A stretch of 5,970 nt of DNA from Brachyspira catarrhinii (lineage in GTDB: Bacteria > Spirochaetota > Brachyspiria > Brachyspirales > Brachyspiraceae): assembly GCF_005518285.1 (NCBI RefSeq), contig NZ_SJDU01000127.1, positions 1 through 5,970 of the forward strand, written 5' to 3'. The position numbers were made by a program, and so were the translations under genes. This document shows, in pieces, positions 1 to 5,970 of the stretch. Numbering within the stretch: the stretch's first letter is position 1; the number at the start of each line of letters is the position of its first letter. The notes beneath the pieces were generated by a model. The model saw nothing but the letters and a program-made list of their open reading frames with translations, was not told the DNA's origin and ran no database searches.

Positions 1-1
1 T

Positions 2-41
2 TGAAACATATTAAAAAATCCTGAAACATATTAAAAAATCC
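2..41. repeat. perfect 20-bp tandem duplication inside the methyltransferase gene
   Basis: Bases 2-21 and 22-41 are identical and directly adjacent; the unit starts TGAAACATATT and ends AAATCC. Each copy can encode LKHIKKS in the same relative phase. Because 20 is not a multiple of three, the second copy shifts the frame: the first copy runs into TGA at 22-24, while the methyltransferase frame is only open after TAA at 12-14. One copy, or four, would give a continuous frame. The repeat could come from replication slippage or from an assembly error at a contig end. Confidence 0.9.
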
Positions 42-524
42 GCTCAAAAAGAACTTATATTAAAACCAGCGGAATTTGAAATAAACGAAAATAAACATGA
101 TATTTTTAACGAGGATGCAAACATTCTTATCAAAAAAATCAAAGGAGATATACTTTACCTCGACCCGCCATATAACGCGAGAGAATACGGAGCTAATTAT
201 CATTTGCTTAATACGATTGCGCTTTACGATGATTTTACTCCGAAAGGCAAAACGGGATTAAGAGAATATGAAAAATCTAATTGGTGTAAAAAAGATAAAG
301 TTTATAAAGAGTTGGAAAACCTGATAAAAAACGCCGATTTTAAATTTATATTTTTAAGTTATAACGATGAAGGTTTGTTGTCATTAAATCAAATTAAAGA
401 AATTTTTGAAAAATACGGAAAATACGATTTGAAAAATAAAACCTATAAAAGATTCAAAGCGGATAGTAATCGTTTAAGTAAAAAAGACGACACAACGGAA
501 TATTTGCATATTTTGATTAAATAA
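15..524 (+). CDS. D12-class (Dam-like) adenine-specific DNA methyltransferase, C-terminal part, 5' end missing or frameshifted
   Basis: Members of this family transfer a methyl group from S-adenosylmethionine to N6 of adenine in a short DNA target, usually in a restriction-modification system or as an orphan methylase. The frame is open from base 15 to the TAA at 522-524, about 169 codons. It reads LKHIKKSAQKEL near its beginning, then YLDPPYNAREYGANYHLL at about 156-209, which contains the catalytic motif IV DPPY (162-173). GKTGLR, FLSYNDEGLLSL and the C-terminal YKRFKADSNR and EYLHIL follow, all typical of the C-terminal half of D12 enzymes. There is no in-frame ATG. The TTG at 204 lies after DPPY and would give a protein without its active site, so it is not a credible start. 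The N-terminal SAM-binding motif I lies outside the window. Stops in every frame at bases 2-24, caused by the 20-bp duplication, separate this part from anything upstream. It is therefore either a pseudogene or phase-off copy, or an intact gene spoiled by an assembly edge. Family call firm; target sequence unknown. Confidence 0.8.
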   Translation, partial: KILKHIKKSAQKELILKPAEFEINENKHDIFNEDANILIKKIKGDILYLDPPYNAREYGANYHLLNTIALYDDFTPKGKTGLREYEKSNWCKKDKVYKELENLIKNADFKFIFLSYNDEGLLSLNQIKEIFEKYGKYDLKNKTYKRFKADSNRLSKKDDTTEYLHILIK

Positions 525-548
525 TTAAAAATTTATGAATTTTCAATA

Positions 549-576
549 TTGAAATAATATATTTTGCGGTTATAAT
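549..576 (+). promoter_or_regulatory. probable sigma70-type promoter of dxs
   Basis: TTGAAA at 549-554 and a perfect TATAAT at 571-576 are separated by 16 bp. Transcription would start near 583, giving a leader of about 25 nt before the dxs ATG. The match is good, but the whole gap is very AT-rich, so chance matches are more likely than usual. No terminator is evident between the methyltransferase stop at 524 and this promoter. Confidence 0.5.
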
Positions 577-607
577 ATTAAAAAATTGTTAAAAGTATAG
601 ATAAAGT

Positions 608-2473
608 ATGTATATAGAAAATATAAATAGTCCTTTGGATTTGAAAAAATTAAAAAAAGAAGAACTTCCTTTGCTCGCAGCCGAAATAAGAGATTTTATA
701 ATAAAAACAGTTTCAAATAATGGAGGGCATTTGGGAAGCAATTTGGGAGTCGTTGATTTAACGATAGTTCTTCATTATTTATTCGATTCTCCAAAAGACG
801 CTTTTATATTCGATGTCGGACATCAAACCTATACTCATAAAATTCTAACGGGAAGAAAAGACAAATTTCACACATTGAGAGCCTACGGAGGAATTTCTGG
901 TTTTCCGAAAAGATGCGAATCGGAACATGATATTGAAGAGACGGGACATGCTTCCACTTCGCTTTCTTTCGCTTACGGAGTGGCAAAAGCTAAAAATATT
1001 TTGGTTGGTAGCGGAGAGGTTATAGCTATTATCGGGGACGGCGCTATGACGGGCGGAATGGCTCTCGAGGCTATGAATAATATCGCCCATACAAATACCG
1101 ATATGATTATAGTTTTGAATAATAATGAAATGTCGATTGGAAAAAATATCGGCGCGATTTCAAAATTTCTAAACGCCACATTAAACGACATCCTAATTCA
1201 AGAGGCTTCTTATAAAGTTAAAGATTTGGTTTCCGCTCTTCCATTCGGAGATATTGCAAACGAAATAATAGACAGAGGAAAGGGAGCTATTAGAAGTTTT
1301 GTAGCTCCTGGAATCGCTTTTAGAGAATTGGGTTTTAAATATTTCGGACCGGTTGACGGACATAATTACGAAGAGTTAATTTCCACATTTGAAAAAATAA
1401 AACAAATAAATGGACCAAGAATAATTCAGGTAAATACGATTAAAGGCAAAGGATACGAAATAGCCGAAAAAAATCCGTCTAAATTTCATGGAATAGCTCC
1501 TTTCGATATTGAAACGGGAGAGACAAAATCAAAACCTTCGGGAAAAACTTTTTCTTTTATTGCGGGAGAGAGTATAATTGAAGCGGCTAAAGAAAATAAA
1601 AATATCGTGGCAATAACGGCGGCAATGGAATCGGGAACGGGACTTACAGAATTTGCGAAAATTTTTAAAGATAGATTTTTTGATGTTGGAATCGCCGAAC
1701 AGCATTCGATAACTTTTGCTGTTGGGCTTGCAGAAAGCGGACTAATTCCGTTCGTTTGTTTGTATTCGACTTTTTTGCAAAGAGGATACGACCAAATAAT
1801 ACATGACGCTTGCATAATGAACGCCAATGTTAAATTTATGATTGACAGAGCGGGACTCGTGCCAGAAGACGGAGACACTCATCAGGGAGTTTTCGATATT
1901 TCTTTTTTGAGAATAATTCCAAATATAGTAATAATGTCTCCAGTTTTTGAAGAAGATTTTAAGGCTATGGTTAAAAAGTCTATAGAACATAAAGGACCTA
2001 CCGTTATAAGATATAATAAATCGGCGGTTAGAGAGAACGAAAATAATAAAGAAAATATAATTGCGAGTGATTTTGAAATTGGAAAAGCGCATATTGTGAG
2101 AGAAAGCGAGAGTAAAAAAAATTGTATAATAAGCTACGGACAGACATTGATTGATATTGTCGATGCGGTAAACGAAATTAATTTAGACGCTTCGATTTTA
2201 AATTTGTCGACTTTGAAACCGCTTGACGAAAAAACTATAATCGATTTTATAAACAAATCGGATAAAATTTTAATAATAGAAGAAAATATTAAAAAAGGCG
2301 GAATTGGAAGCGCAATTTTGGAAATCATGGCGGATAACGAAATATTAAAACCCGTCAAAATTCATGCGTTGCCCGATAAATTTTTTGAAGTCGCGACAAG
2401 AAATAAATTATTGGAATTATACAAACTCGATAAAAACGGTTTGAAAGAAATAATAAGCGAGTATTTTAATTGA
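608..2473 (+). CDS. dxs: 1-deoxy-D-xylulose-5-phosphate synthase (Dxs), complete
   Basis: Dxs is a cytoplasmic thiamine-diphosphate and Mg-dependent enzyme. It condenses pyruvate with glyceraldehyde 3-phosphate, releasing CO2, to form 1-deoxy-D-xylulose 5-phosphate. This is the entry step of the MEP isoprenoid pathway, and its product also feeds thiamine and pyridoxal synthesis in many bacteria. The 621 residues match the usual length of about 620-640. In order: GGHLGSNLG with His41; DVGHQTYTHKILTGR (69-83); GFPKR...SEHD (98-108); the ThDP/Mg motif GDGAMTGG (143-150) through LNNNEMSIG (170-178), with Asp144 and Asn173 as likely metal ligands; the second transketolase domain with catalytic Glu364 in VGIAEQH; Arg392 in QRGYDQ; Asp421 and His425 in DRAGLV-x-EDGDTHQG; and a C-terminal transketolase domain from about 490. 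An in-frame TAA at 602-604 rules out a longer start. There is no clear Shine-Dalgarno, only A-rich sequence. It is transcribed from its own promoter and is not linked to other isoprenoid genes here. No active-site residue is missing. Confidence 0.97.
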   Translation: MYIENINSPLDLKKLKKEELPLLAAEIRDFIIKTVSNNGGHLGSNLGVVDLTIVLHYLFDSPKDAFIFDVGHQTYTHKILTGRKDKFHTLRAYGGISGFPKRCESEHDIEETGHASTSLSFAYGVAKAKNILVGSGEVIAIIGDGAMTGGMALEAMNNIAHTNTDMIIVLNNNEMSIGKNIGAISKFLNATLNDILIQEASYKVKDLVSALPFGDIANEIIDRGKGAIRSFVAPGIAFRELGFKYFGPVDGHNYEELISTFEKIKQINGPRIIQVNTIKGKGYEIAEKNPSKFHGIAPFDIETGETKSKPSGKTFSFIAGESIIEAAKENKNIVAITAAMESGTGLTEFAKIFKDRFFDVGIAEQHSITFAVGLAESGLIPFVCLYSTFLQRGYDQIIHDACIMNANVKFMIDRAGLVPEDGDTHQGVFDISFLRIIPNIVIMSPVFEEDFKAMVKKSIEHKGPTVIRYNKSAVRENENNKENIIASDFEIGKAHIVRESESKKNCIISYGQTLIDIVDAVNEINLDASILNLSTLKPLDEKTIIDFINKSDKILIIEENIKKGGIGSAILEIMADNEILKPVKIHALPDKFFEVATRNKLLELYKLDKNGLKEIISEYFN

Positions 2474-2489
2474 AAATAAGAATAAAAAT

Positions 2490-3881
2490 TTAATTTATTC
2501 CCAATCTTTTAACCGCTTCGGAAATATGCTCTATTCCTATAATTTTTATTCCTTCGGCTACTTTTGAAGATTCAATTTCTTTTAAAGCTCTTTTTGAAAT
2601 ATAAACTTCTTTAAGAGAGAATTTTTTCATTTCTTTTATTCTTCTTTCTAAAAATCTAACGGGACGAACTTCCCCCGAAAGCCCAAGCTCGCCGATATAA
2701 GCCGTTGTTCTTTGAATTGCAATGCCCGACATACTCGAAGCTATAGCCATCGCCACCGACAAATCGCTTGCCGTTTCCTTTACATTAAGCCCGTTTGCAA
2801 TATTTAGATAAATATCCTGATTCGACAAATTAAGATGCGCTCGTTTTTCAAGAATAGCTATTATTATTAAAAGTCTATATTGGTCGTATCCTATCGTTAA
2901 TCTTCTCGGATAACCGAACGCGCTACTTCCGACTAAAGCCTCCTGTTCCACGCAAAAAACTCTGCTTCCTTCTATCACGGGAGTTATGACATTTCCAGCA
3001 AAAATCGATTCGTTGATTCCTTTTGTAAACACTCTCGAAGCGTCTTTCACTTCCAAAAGTCCTTTTTCCGTCATTTCAAATATTCCAACCTCGTCAACCG
3101 CTCCGTATCTGTTTTTTACGGCTCTTAATATTCTATATATTCCTTTATCGTCTCCTTCAAAATATAAAACGCAGTCGACTATATGCTCGAGTATTTTCGG
3201 TCCCGCTATAGTTCCTTCTTTCGTTATATGTCCGACTAAAAAAATCGTTATATTTTTTAATTTTGCCGTTTGCATCAAAGCCCAAGCGCAGTTTTTTATT
3301 TGAGCGGGAGAGCCAGCGATACTGTTCGTTGACGGACTATAAATAGTTTGAATAGAATCTATAATAGCAAGTTTAGGTTTTTCTTCCAAAAGAGTATTGA
3401 CGATATTGTCCGCATTCGACTCGGAAGATATTAAAAAATCGCAATCGTTTATATTTAATCTATCCGCTCTTAATTTAATTTGCTCCAACGATTCTTCGCC
3501 CGTAAAATAAAATACTTTTTCTTTTTTGGCTATATTCGAAGCGACTTGTAAGAGTAGGGTAGACTTGCCAATTCCAGGTTCGCCTCCTATTAAAATGACG
3601 CTTCCAGATACTATTCCGCCTCCCAAAACTCCGTTAAGTTCGTCTATTTCGGTAGATATTCTAATATTGTCGAAAGTTTTTATTTTTTTTATCGAAGTGA
3701 GCGGAGCTTTATCTCCGCTATTATTTTTATTTATATTCTTAACATTAATTTTATTTTCTTCTGGTTCTGTAAAAGGCTTTAAGGTATTCCAAGAATTACA
3801 GGACGGGCATTTTCCCATCCAATTAATAGTTGTCTCTCCGCAATTTTCACAGATAAAAATAATGTTATTCTTTTTCGGCAT
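2490..3881 (-). CDS. radA: DNA repair protein RadA (Sms), complete
   Basis: RadA is a RecA-like ATPase with a Lon-like C-terminal domain. It acts in recombinational repair, processing branched intermediates and driving DNA unwinding and branch migration. With the start at 3881 the protein has 463 residues. It begins MPKKNNIIFIC and carries an N-terminal C4 zinc finger (Cys11, Cys14, Cys25, Cys28). The Walker A motif GEPGIGKST is at 100-108, YFTGEES at 125-131, and the Walker B strand LAIIDS at 171-176. The RadA-specific KNRFG motif is present as KNRYG at 256-260, followed by DEVGIFEM. The Lon-protease-like domain runs from about 285 to the end (NIANGLNVKETASDL, GELGLSGEVRPV). The frame stays open upstream to an ATG at 3938, but those 19 residues precede the usual RadA N-terminus and overlap the neighbouring gene, so I reject that start. 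The chosen start overlaps the 3' end of the GldG-like gene by 17 nt, which suggests co-transcription and translational coupling. It is convergent with dxs, 16 bp away. Confidence 0.96.
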   Translation of the reverse strand: MPKKNNIIFICENCGETTINWMGKCPSCNSWNTLKPFTEPEENKINVKNINKNNSGDKAPLTSIKKIKTFDNIRISTEIDELNGVLGGGIVSGSVILIGGEPGIGKSTLLLQVASNIAKKEKVFYFTGEESLEQIKLRADRLNINDCDFLISSESNADNIVNTLLEEKPKLAIIDSIQTIYSPSTNSIAGSPAQIKNCAWALMQTAKLKNITIFLVGHITKEGTIAGPKILEHIVDCVLYFEGDDKGIYRILRAVKNRYGAVDEVGIFEMTEKGLLEVKDASRVFTKGINESIFAGNVITPVIEGSRVFCVEQEALVGSSAFGYPRRLTIGYDQYRLLIIIAILEKRAHLNLSNQDIYLNIANGLNVKETASDLSVAMAIASSMSGIAIQRTTAYIGELGLSGEVRPVRFLERRIKEMKKFSLKEVYISKRALKEIESSKVAEGIKIIGIEHISEAVKRLGIN

Positions 3882-5907
3882 TATTGAATTTCTCAAATAT
3901 TTTCTTTCTTCGCTTTTTGTCCGAATTCCATAACGCAAGTCCGAATACTATGACAGCTAAAGGAACAATCACTATATTTATAATCCTAACGAATAATTTG
4001 AAACTTTCTGGAACTTGATAAGGAGGATTGAATATCGCTCCCTTTCTTCTTATGCTCATGAGTCCGCCGTCTCCCGCCATATAGTCGATTATATTCATTA
4101 AGAAAATTTTATTCGCCTGATAAGCGCTGTTTTTTCCCATATCGTAAGAGCCGATTACTATTATTTTTCCATCGCTCGTAGAATTTATTCTATTTATATT
4201 CGCTATATTGCCTCGATTATTATTCGTATTGTTATTTGTAATTTCTTTTCCCAAAAACGCGCTTTCCATTCTGCCTTCGGATATCGCCGCAAGAAGTCTT
4301 TTTGAAAATCTGCTCGCATCGGAAGGCGCTTCTTCCATAGAGGAAGATATATTTTCCGTTTCAATCCAACTTCTATCGCTCGTATGTAGCAAAGGAGTTA
4401 TTCTTACGCCTTCAATATTCGTATTAATCAAAACTTCCGAAGACATCGGAGCGATTATTAAACTTATGCTTTTCGTTATGTCGTTTCTGGAATTTACATT
4501 TTCCGTAGTTATCATAGGAACATTATAAAATCTTCGTTCGAGTCCCGTTTGCTGATTTCTGTTTCTATAAGCGTTTTCGTCAAATATCATATTCGAGGCT
4601 ATATATAAACCGTAATTTGTAAGAATATTGTTTAATCTGTTGTCGATTAAAACTAATTGAGGTTCGCCATACACGGGATAAGTGCTTTCCTCTATATTAA
4701 AACCGTTGAGCATAAATAAAACGGGTTTTCCGCTCATTATGAATTGGTCTATTTTATATAATTCGCTTTCCGTAAAAGGAGTTCGACTTCCCGCTATTAT
4801 CAAAGCGTCTATAAACGAAGGAATATTTTCAGTCGTAGTGTCTATGATTTCAAAATTATGATTTGCGTCTATTTCTCCCAAATATTCCGTAAAAAGGTCG
4901 TATCTGTTAACCTCTGGCGGATTTCCTCCAAATTCTTGAGGAATATCCAAATAAAAAGGCTCGCCATGTCCCGTTATATAGCCTATATTAGCCTTGATTC
5001 CGAGCATACCGTCAATATTTTTTAATATATCGTTTTTAACAGCCGCAAAATCTCCGTATAGAATCGAAGCCGTTGAAAGTTCTTTTATATTGTCTCCGTT
5101 TTCCAAAATCAAAGAAAAATAACCGCTTCCAGCTTTTGCGATTAAATTTCCGCTTTCGTCTTTAATATCTTCCCATTCCAATTTTTTTATATTTAATCTA
5201 TTCAATATTTCTTCCGCTTCTTCGTTATCGCCTGACATATCCAAATTATTGAAAACGACTTTATTCATAAGATTTTGATTCGCTTCGTTTACCGCTTGCA
5301 TTATGGAATCTGGAACGGAAGTAGCCGCTCCCAAAGGCAAGAGTCCGTAAATTTCTGGAGAGGCGATATAATAAACATTCAAATTATTTTCGAGTCTCCT
5401 TAATTTATCGTTTTTGTCGATTAATTTTTTTATAGCCGTGTCGATATTATATTCCAAACCTTCGGTGGATTCTATAAACGGCAAAGTTTCTATAGAATCT
5501 CCGTATAAAAATGCGAGTCCCATATACGCGATTCTACTTTGAGCTTGGTCTCTCTCCAATACGCTTATTTGACGAGAGTTTATTCCGTATTGATTTGCAA
5601 GAGATTGATTTTTTGAAGCGTCCACAATTTCAAAACTGATATTTTGAGATTTATAACCTTCGAATATATCTCTCACATATTTTTCGTAAGTTGAAAAAGG
5701 CGGAGGAAGATTCGGCGTCACAAAAAATTTAACGCTCATAGGCTCTTTTATATTTCTTATGAGAGTTTTACTTTCTCTGCTTAAAGAATAAACTTTATCC
5801 CTCGTTAAATCCAAAGAGGGATTGAATTGATTGATAATCAAATTGACTAAAATTATAATTATCAAAACTAAAATAAATGTTATGATTCTGTCTTTTTTCT
5901 TTGTCAT
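3865..5907 (-). CDS. GldG-family ABC transporter auxiliary protein, membrane-anchored
   Basis: This looks like a GldG-type auxiliary subunit (ABC_transp_aux family) that works with an ABC permease and ATPase. GldG is best known from Bacteroidota gliding motility, but the family is much wider, so no gliding role is implied. From the ATG at 5907 the protein has 680 residues. A basic start (MTKKKDR) leads into a transmembrane helix at about 8-25, then the family-typical LDLTRDKVYSLS (32-43) and VKFFVTPNLPPP. A large extracytoplasmic region carries YITGHGEPF (310-318) and, near the end, DYMAGDGGLMSIRRK (608-622). A second helix at about 638-659 is followed by a basic tail. Helix-domain-helix is the expected GldG topology. 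An Asn-rich stretch (558-567) looks like a flexible loop. Another in-frame ATG at 5919 would add four residues (MEYI), but GGA 7 nt before 5907 favours the shorter form. The gene runs into radA with a 17-nt overlap. Partner ABC genes are not visible. Transported substrate unknown; family call good, function inferred. Confidence 0.82.
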   Translation of the reverse strand: MTKKKDRIITFILVLIIIILVNLIINQFNPSLDLTRDKVYSLSRESKTLIRNIKEPMSVKFFVTPNLPPPFSTYEKYVRDIFEGYKSQNISFEIVDASKNQSLANQYGINSRQISVLERDQAQSRIAYMGLAFLYGDSIETLPFIESTEGLEYNIDTAIKKLIDKNDKLRRLENNLNVYYIASPEIYGLLPLGAATSVPDSIMQAVNEANQNLMNKVVFNNLDMSGDNEEAEEILNRLNIKKLEWEDIKDESGNLIAKAGSGYFSLILENGDNIKELSTASILYGDFAAVKNDILKNIDGMLGIKANIGYITGHGEPFYLDIPQEFGGNPPEVNRYDLFTEYLGEIDANHNFEIIDTTTENIPSFIDALIIAGSRTPFTESELYKIDQFIMSGKPVLFMLNGFNIEESTYPVYGEPQLVLIDNRLNNILTNYGLYIASNMIFDENAYRNRNQQTGLERRFYNVPMITTENVNSRNDITKSISLIIAPMSSEVLINTNIEGVRITPLLHTSDRSWIETENISSSMEEAPSDASRFSKRLLAAISEGRMESAFLGKEITNNNTNNNRGNIANINRINSTSDGKIIVIGSYDMGKNSAYQANKIFLMNIIDYMAGDGGLMSIRRKGAIFNPPYQVPESFKLFVRIINIVIVPLAVIVFGLALWNSDKKRRKKIFEKFNNAEKE
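3892..3895 (-). promoter_or_regulatory. weak ribosome binding site supporting the internal radA start
   Basis: On the minus strand TGAG lies 10 nt upstream of the ATG at 3881, inside the last codons of the GldG-like gene. It is a short Shine-Dalgarno match with slightly long spacing. Together with the zinc-finger position it favours 3881 over the ATG at 3938. Confidence 0.35.
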
Positions 5908-5913
5908 AATATA

Positions 5914-5918
5914 TTCCA
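5914..5918 (-). promoter_or_regulatory. ribosome binding site deciding the GldG-like start
   Basis: On the minus strand TGGAA lies just upstream of the ATG at 5907, with 7 nt between GGA and the start codon. The competing ATG at 5919 is preceded only by A/T-rich sequence without a purine-rich box. The match is short, so the choice is moderate rather than firm. Confidence 0.4.
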
Positions 5919-5941
5919 TAAAATTAAAATTAGATTGTTAT

Positions 5942-5970
5942 ATAATAATATATAATTAATTATAAAACAA
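5942..5970 (-). promoter_or_regulatory. possible promoter of the GldG-like/radA pair
   Basis: On the minus strand TTGTTT (5970-5965) is followed after 17 bp by TATTAT (5947-5942), about 35 nt before the start at 5907. The 51 bases from 5920 to 5970 contain only three G or C, like the other intergenic gap. Such sequence produces promoter-like hexamers easily, and several alternative -10 boxes overlap. It fits a separate transcription unit but does not prove one. Confidence 0.25.

Noticed and set aside
204..524. A 106-codon gene starting at TTG 204
   Set aside because: The same frame is open from base 15 and carries the catalytic DPPY motif at 162-173, before this TTG. It is a fragment of the methyltransferase, not a separate gene.
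804..2358. Several minus-strand open frames inside dxs (for example 1486-1878 and 1742-2092)
   Set aside because: They lie antisense to a well-conserved enzyme, have no recognisable domains or ribosome binding sites, and overlap each other.
3882..3938. N-terminal extension of RadA from the ATG at 3938
   Set aside because: The 19 extra residues precede the normal RadA N-terminus and lie wholly within the 3' coding part of the GldG-like gene; MPKKNNIIFIC at 3881 fits the family start.
2986..4528. Plus-strand open frames opposite radA and the GldG-like gene (2986-3303, 3526-3933, 4208-4528)
   Set aside because: They are antisense to conserved coding sequence, with no motif or start signal. Their Ser/Phe/Ile-rich make-up is what the complement of AT-rich genes yields.
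5951..5964. 14-bp perfect palindrome TATAATTAATTATA upstream of the GldG-like gene
   Set aside because: It consists only of A and T in a nearly pure A/T region, where such palindromes arise by chance.
5904..5970. An open minus-strand frame entering from the right and ending with TGA in an ATGA overlap with the start at 5907, which might be the tail of an upstream permease
   Set aside because: The stretch has about 6% G+C, like intergenic DNA here, and encodes a low-complexity run of Ile, Leu, Asn and Tyr with no charged tail. The overlap is suggestive, so sequence beyond 5970 should settle it, but I cannot support a gene.

Overview
The window looks like a piece of an AT-rich bacterial chromosome. 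AAA, ATA, TTA and AGA codons dominate, and the two non-coding gaps are almost pure A/T. The dxs and radA proteins are ordinary bacterial types. Their sequence flavour, combined with a GldG-family gene, suggests a spirochaete of the Brachyspira type. That assignment is recall-based inference and was not tested by a search. The first base may be a contig edge.

Layout: (1) About 1-524, plus strand: the C-terminal part of a D12-class (Dam-like) adenine DNA methyltransferase. Its reading frame is broken at the very start by a perfect 20-bp tandem duplication. (2) 525-607: an AT-rich gap holding a good sigma70-type promoter. (3) 608-2473, plus strand: complete dxs (1-deoxy-D-xylulose-5-phosphate synthase, first step of the MEP isoprenoid pathway). 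(4) 2490-3881, minus strand: complete radA (DNA repair and recombination ATPase), convergent with dxs across only 16 bp. (5) 3865-5907 (or 5919), minus strand: a GldG-family membrane-anchored auxiliary protein of an ABC transporter. Its 3' end overlaps the radA start by 17 nt. (6) 5920-5970: a very AT-rich leader with a possible promoter.

The two minus-strand genes form an overlapping pair and are probably co-transcribed, with the GldG-like gene first and radA second. Their functions are not obviously related. The ABC permease and ATPase expected to work with the GldG-like protein are not visible and would lie beyond 5970 or elsewhere. dxs is a separate transcription unit. I see no RNA genes, insertion sequences, CRISPR arrays or phage genes, and no new multi-gene system. 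The most notable feature is the frame-breaking duplication in the methyltransferase, which could be a real mutation, a phase-variable switch or an assembly-edge artefact.
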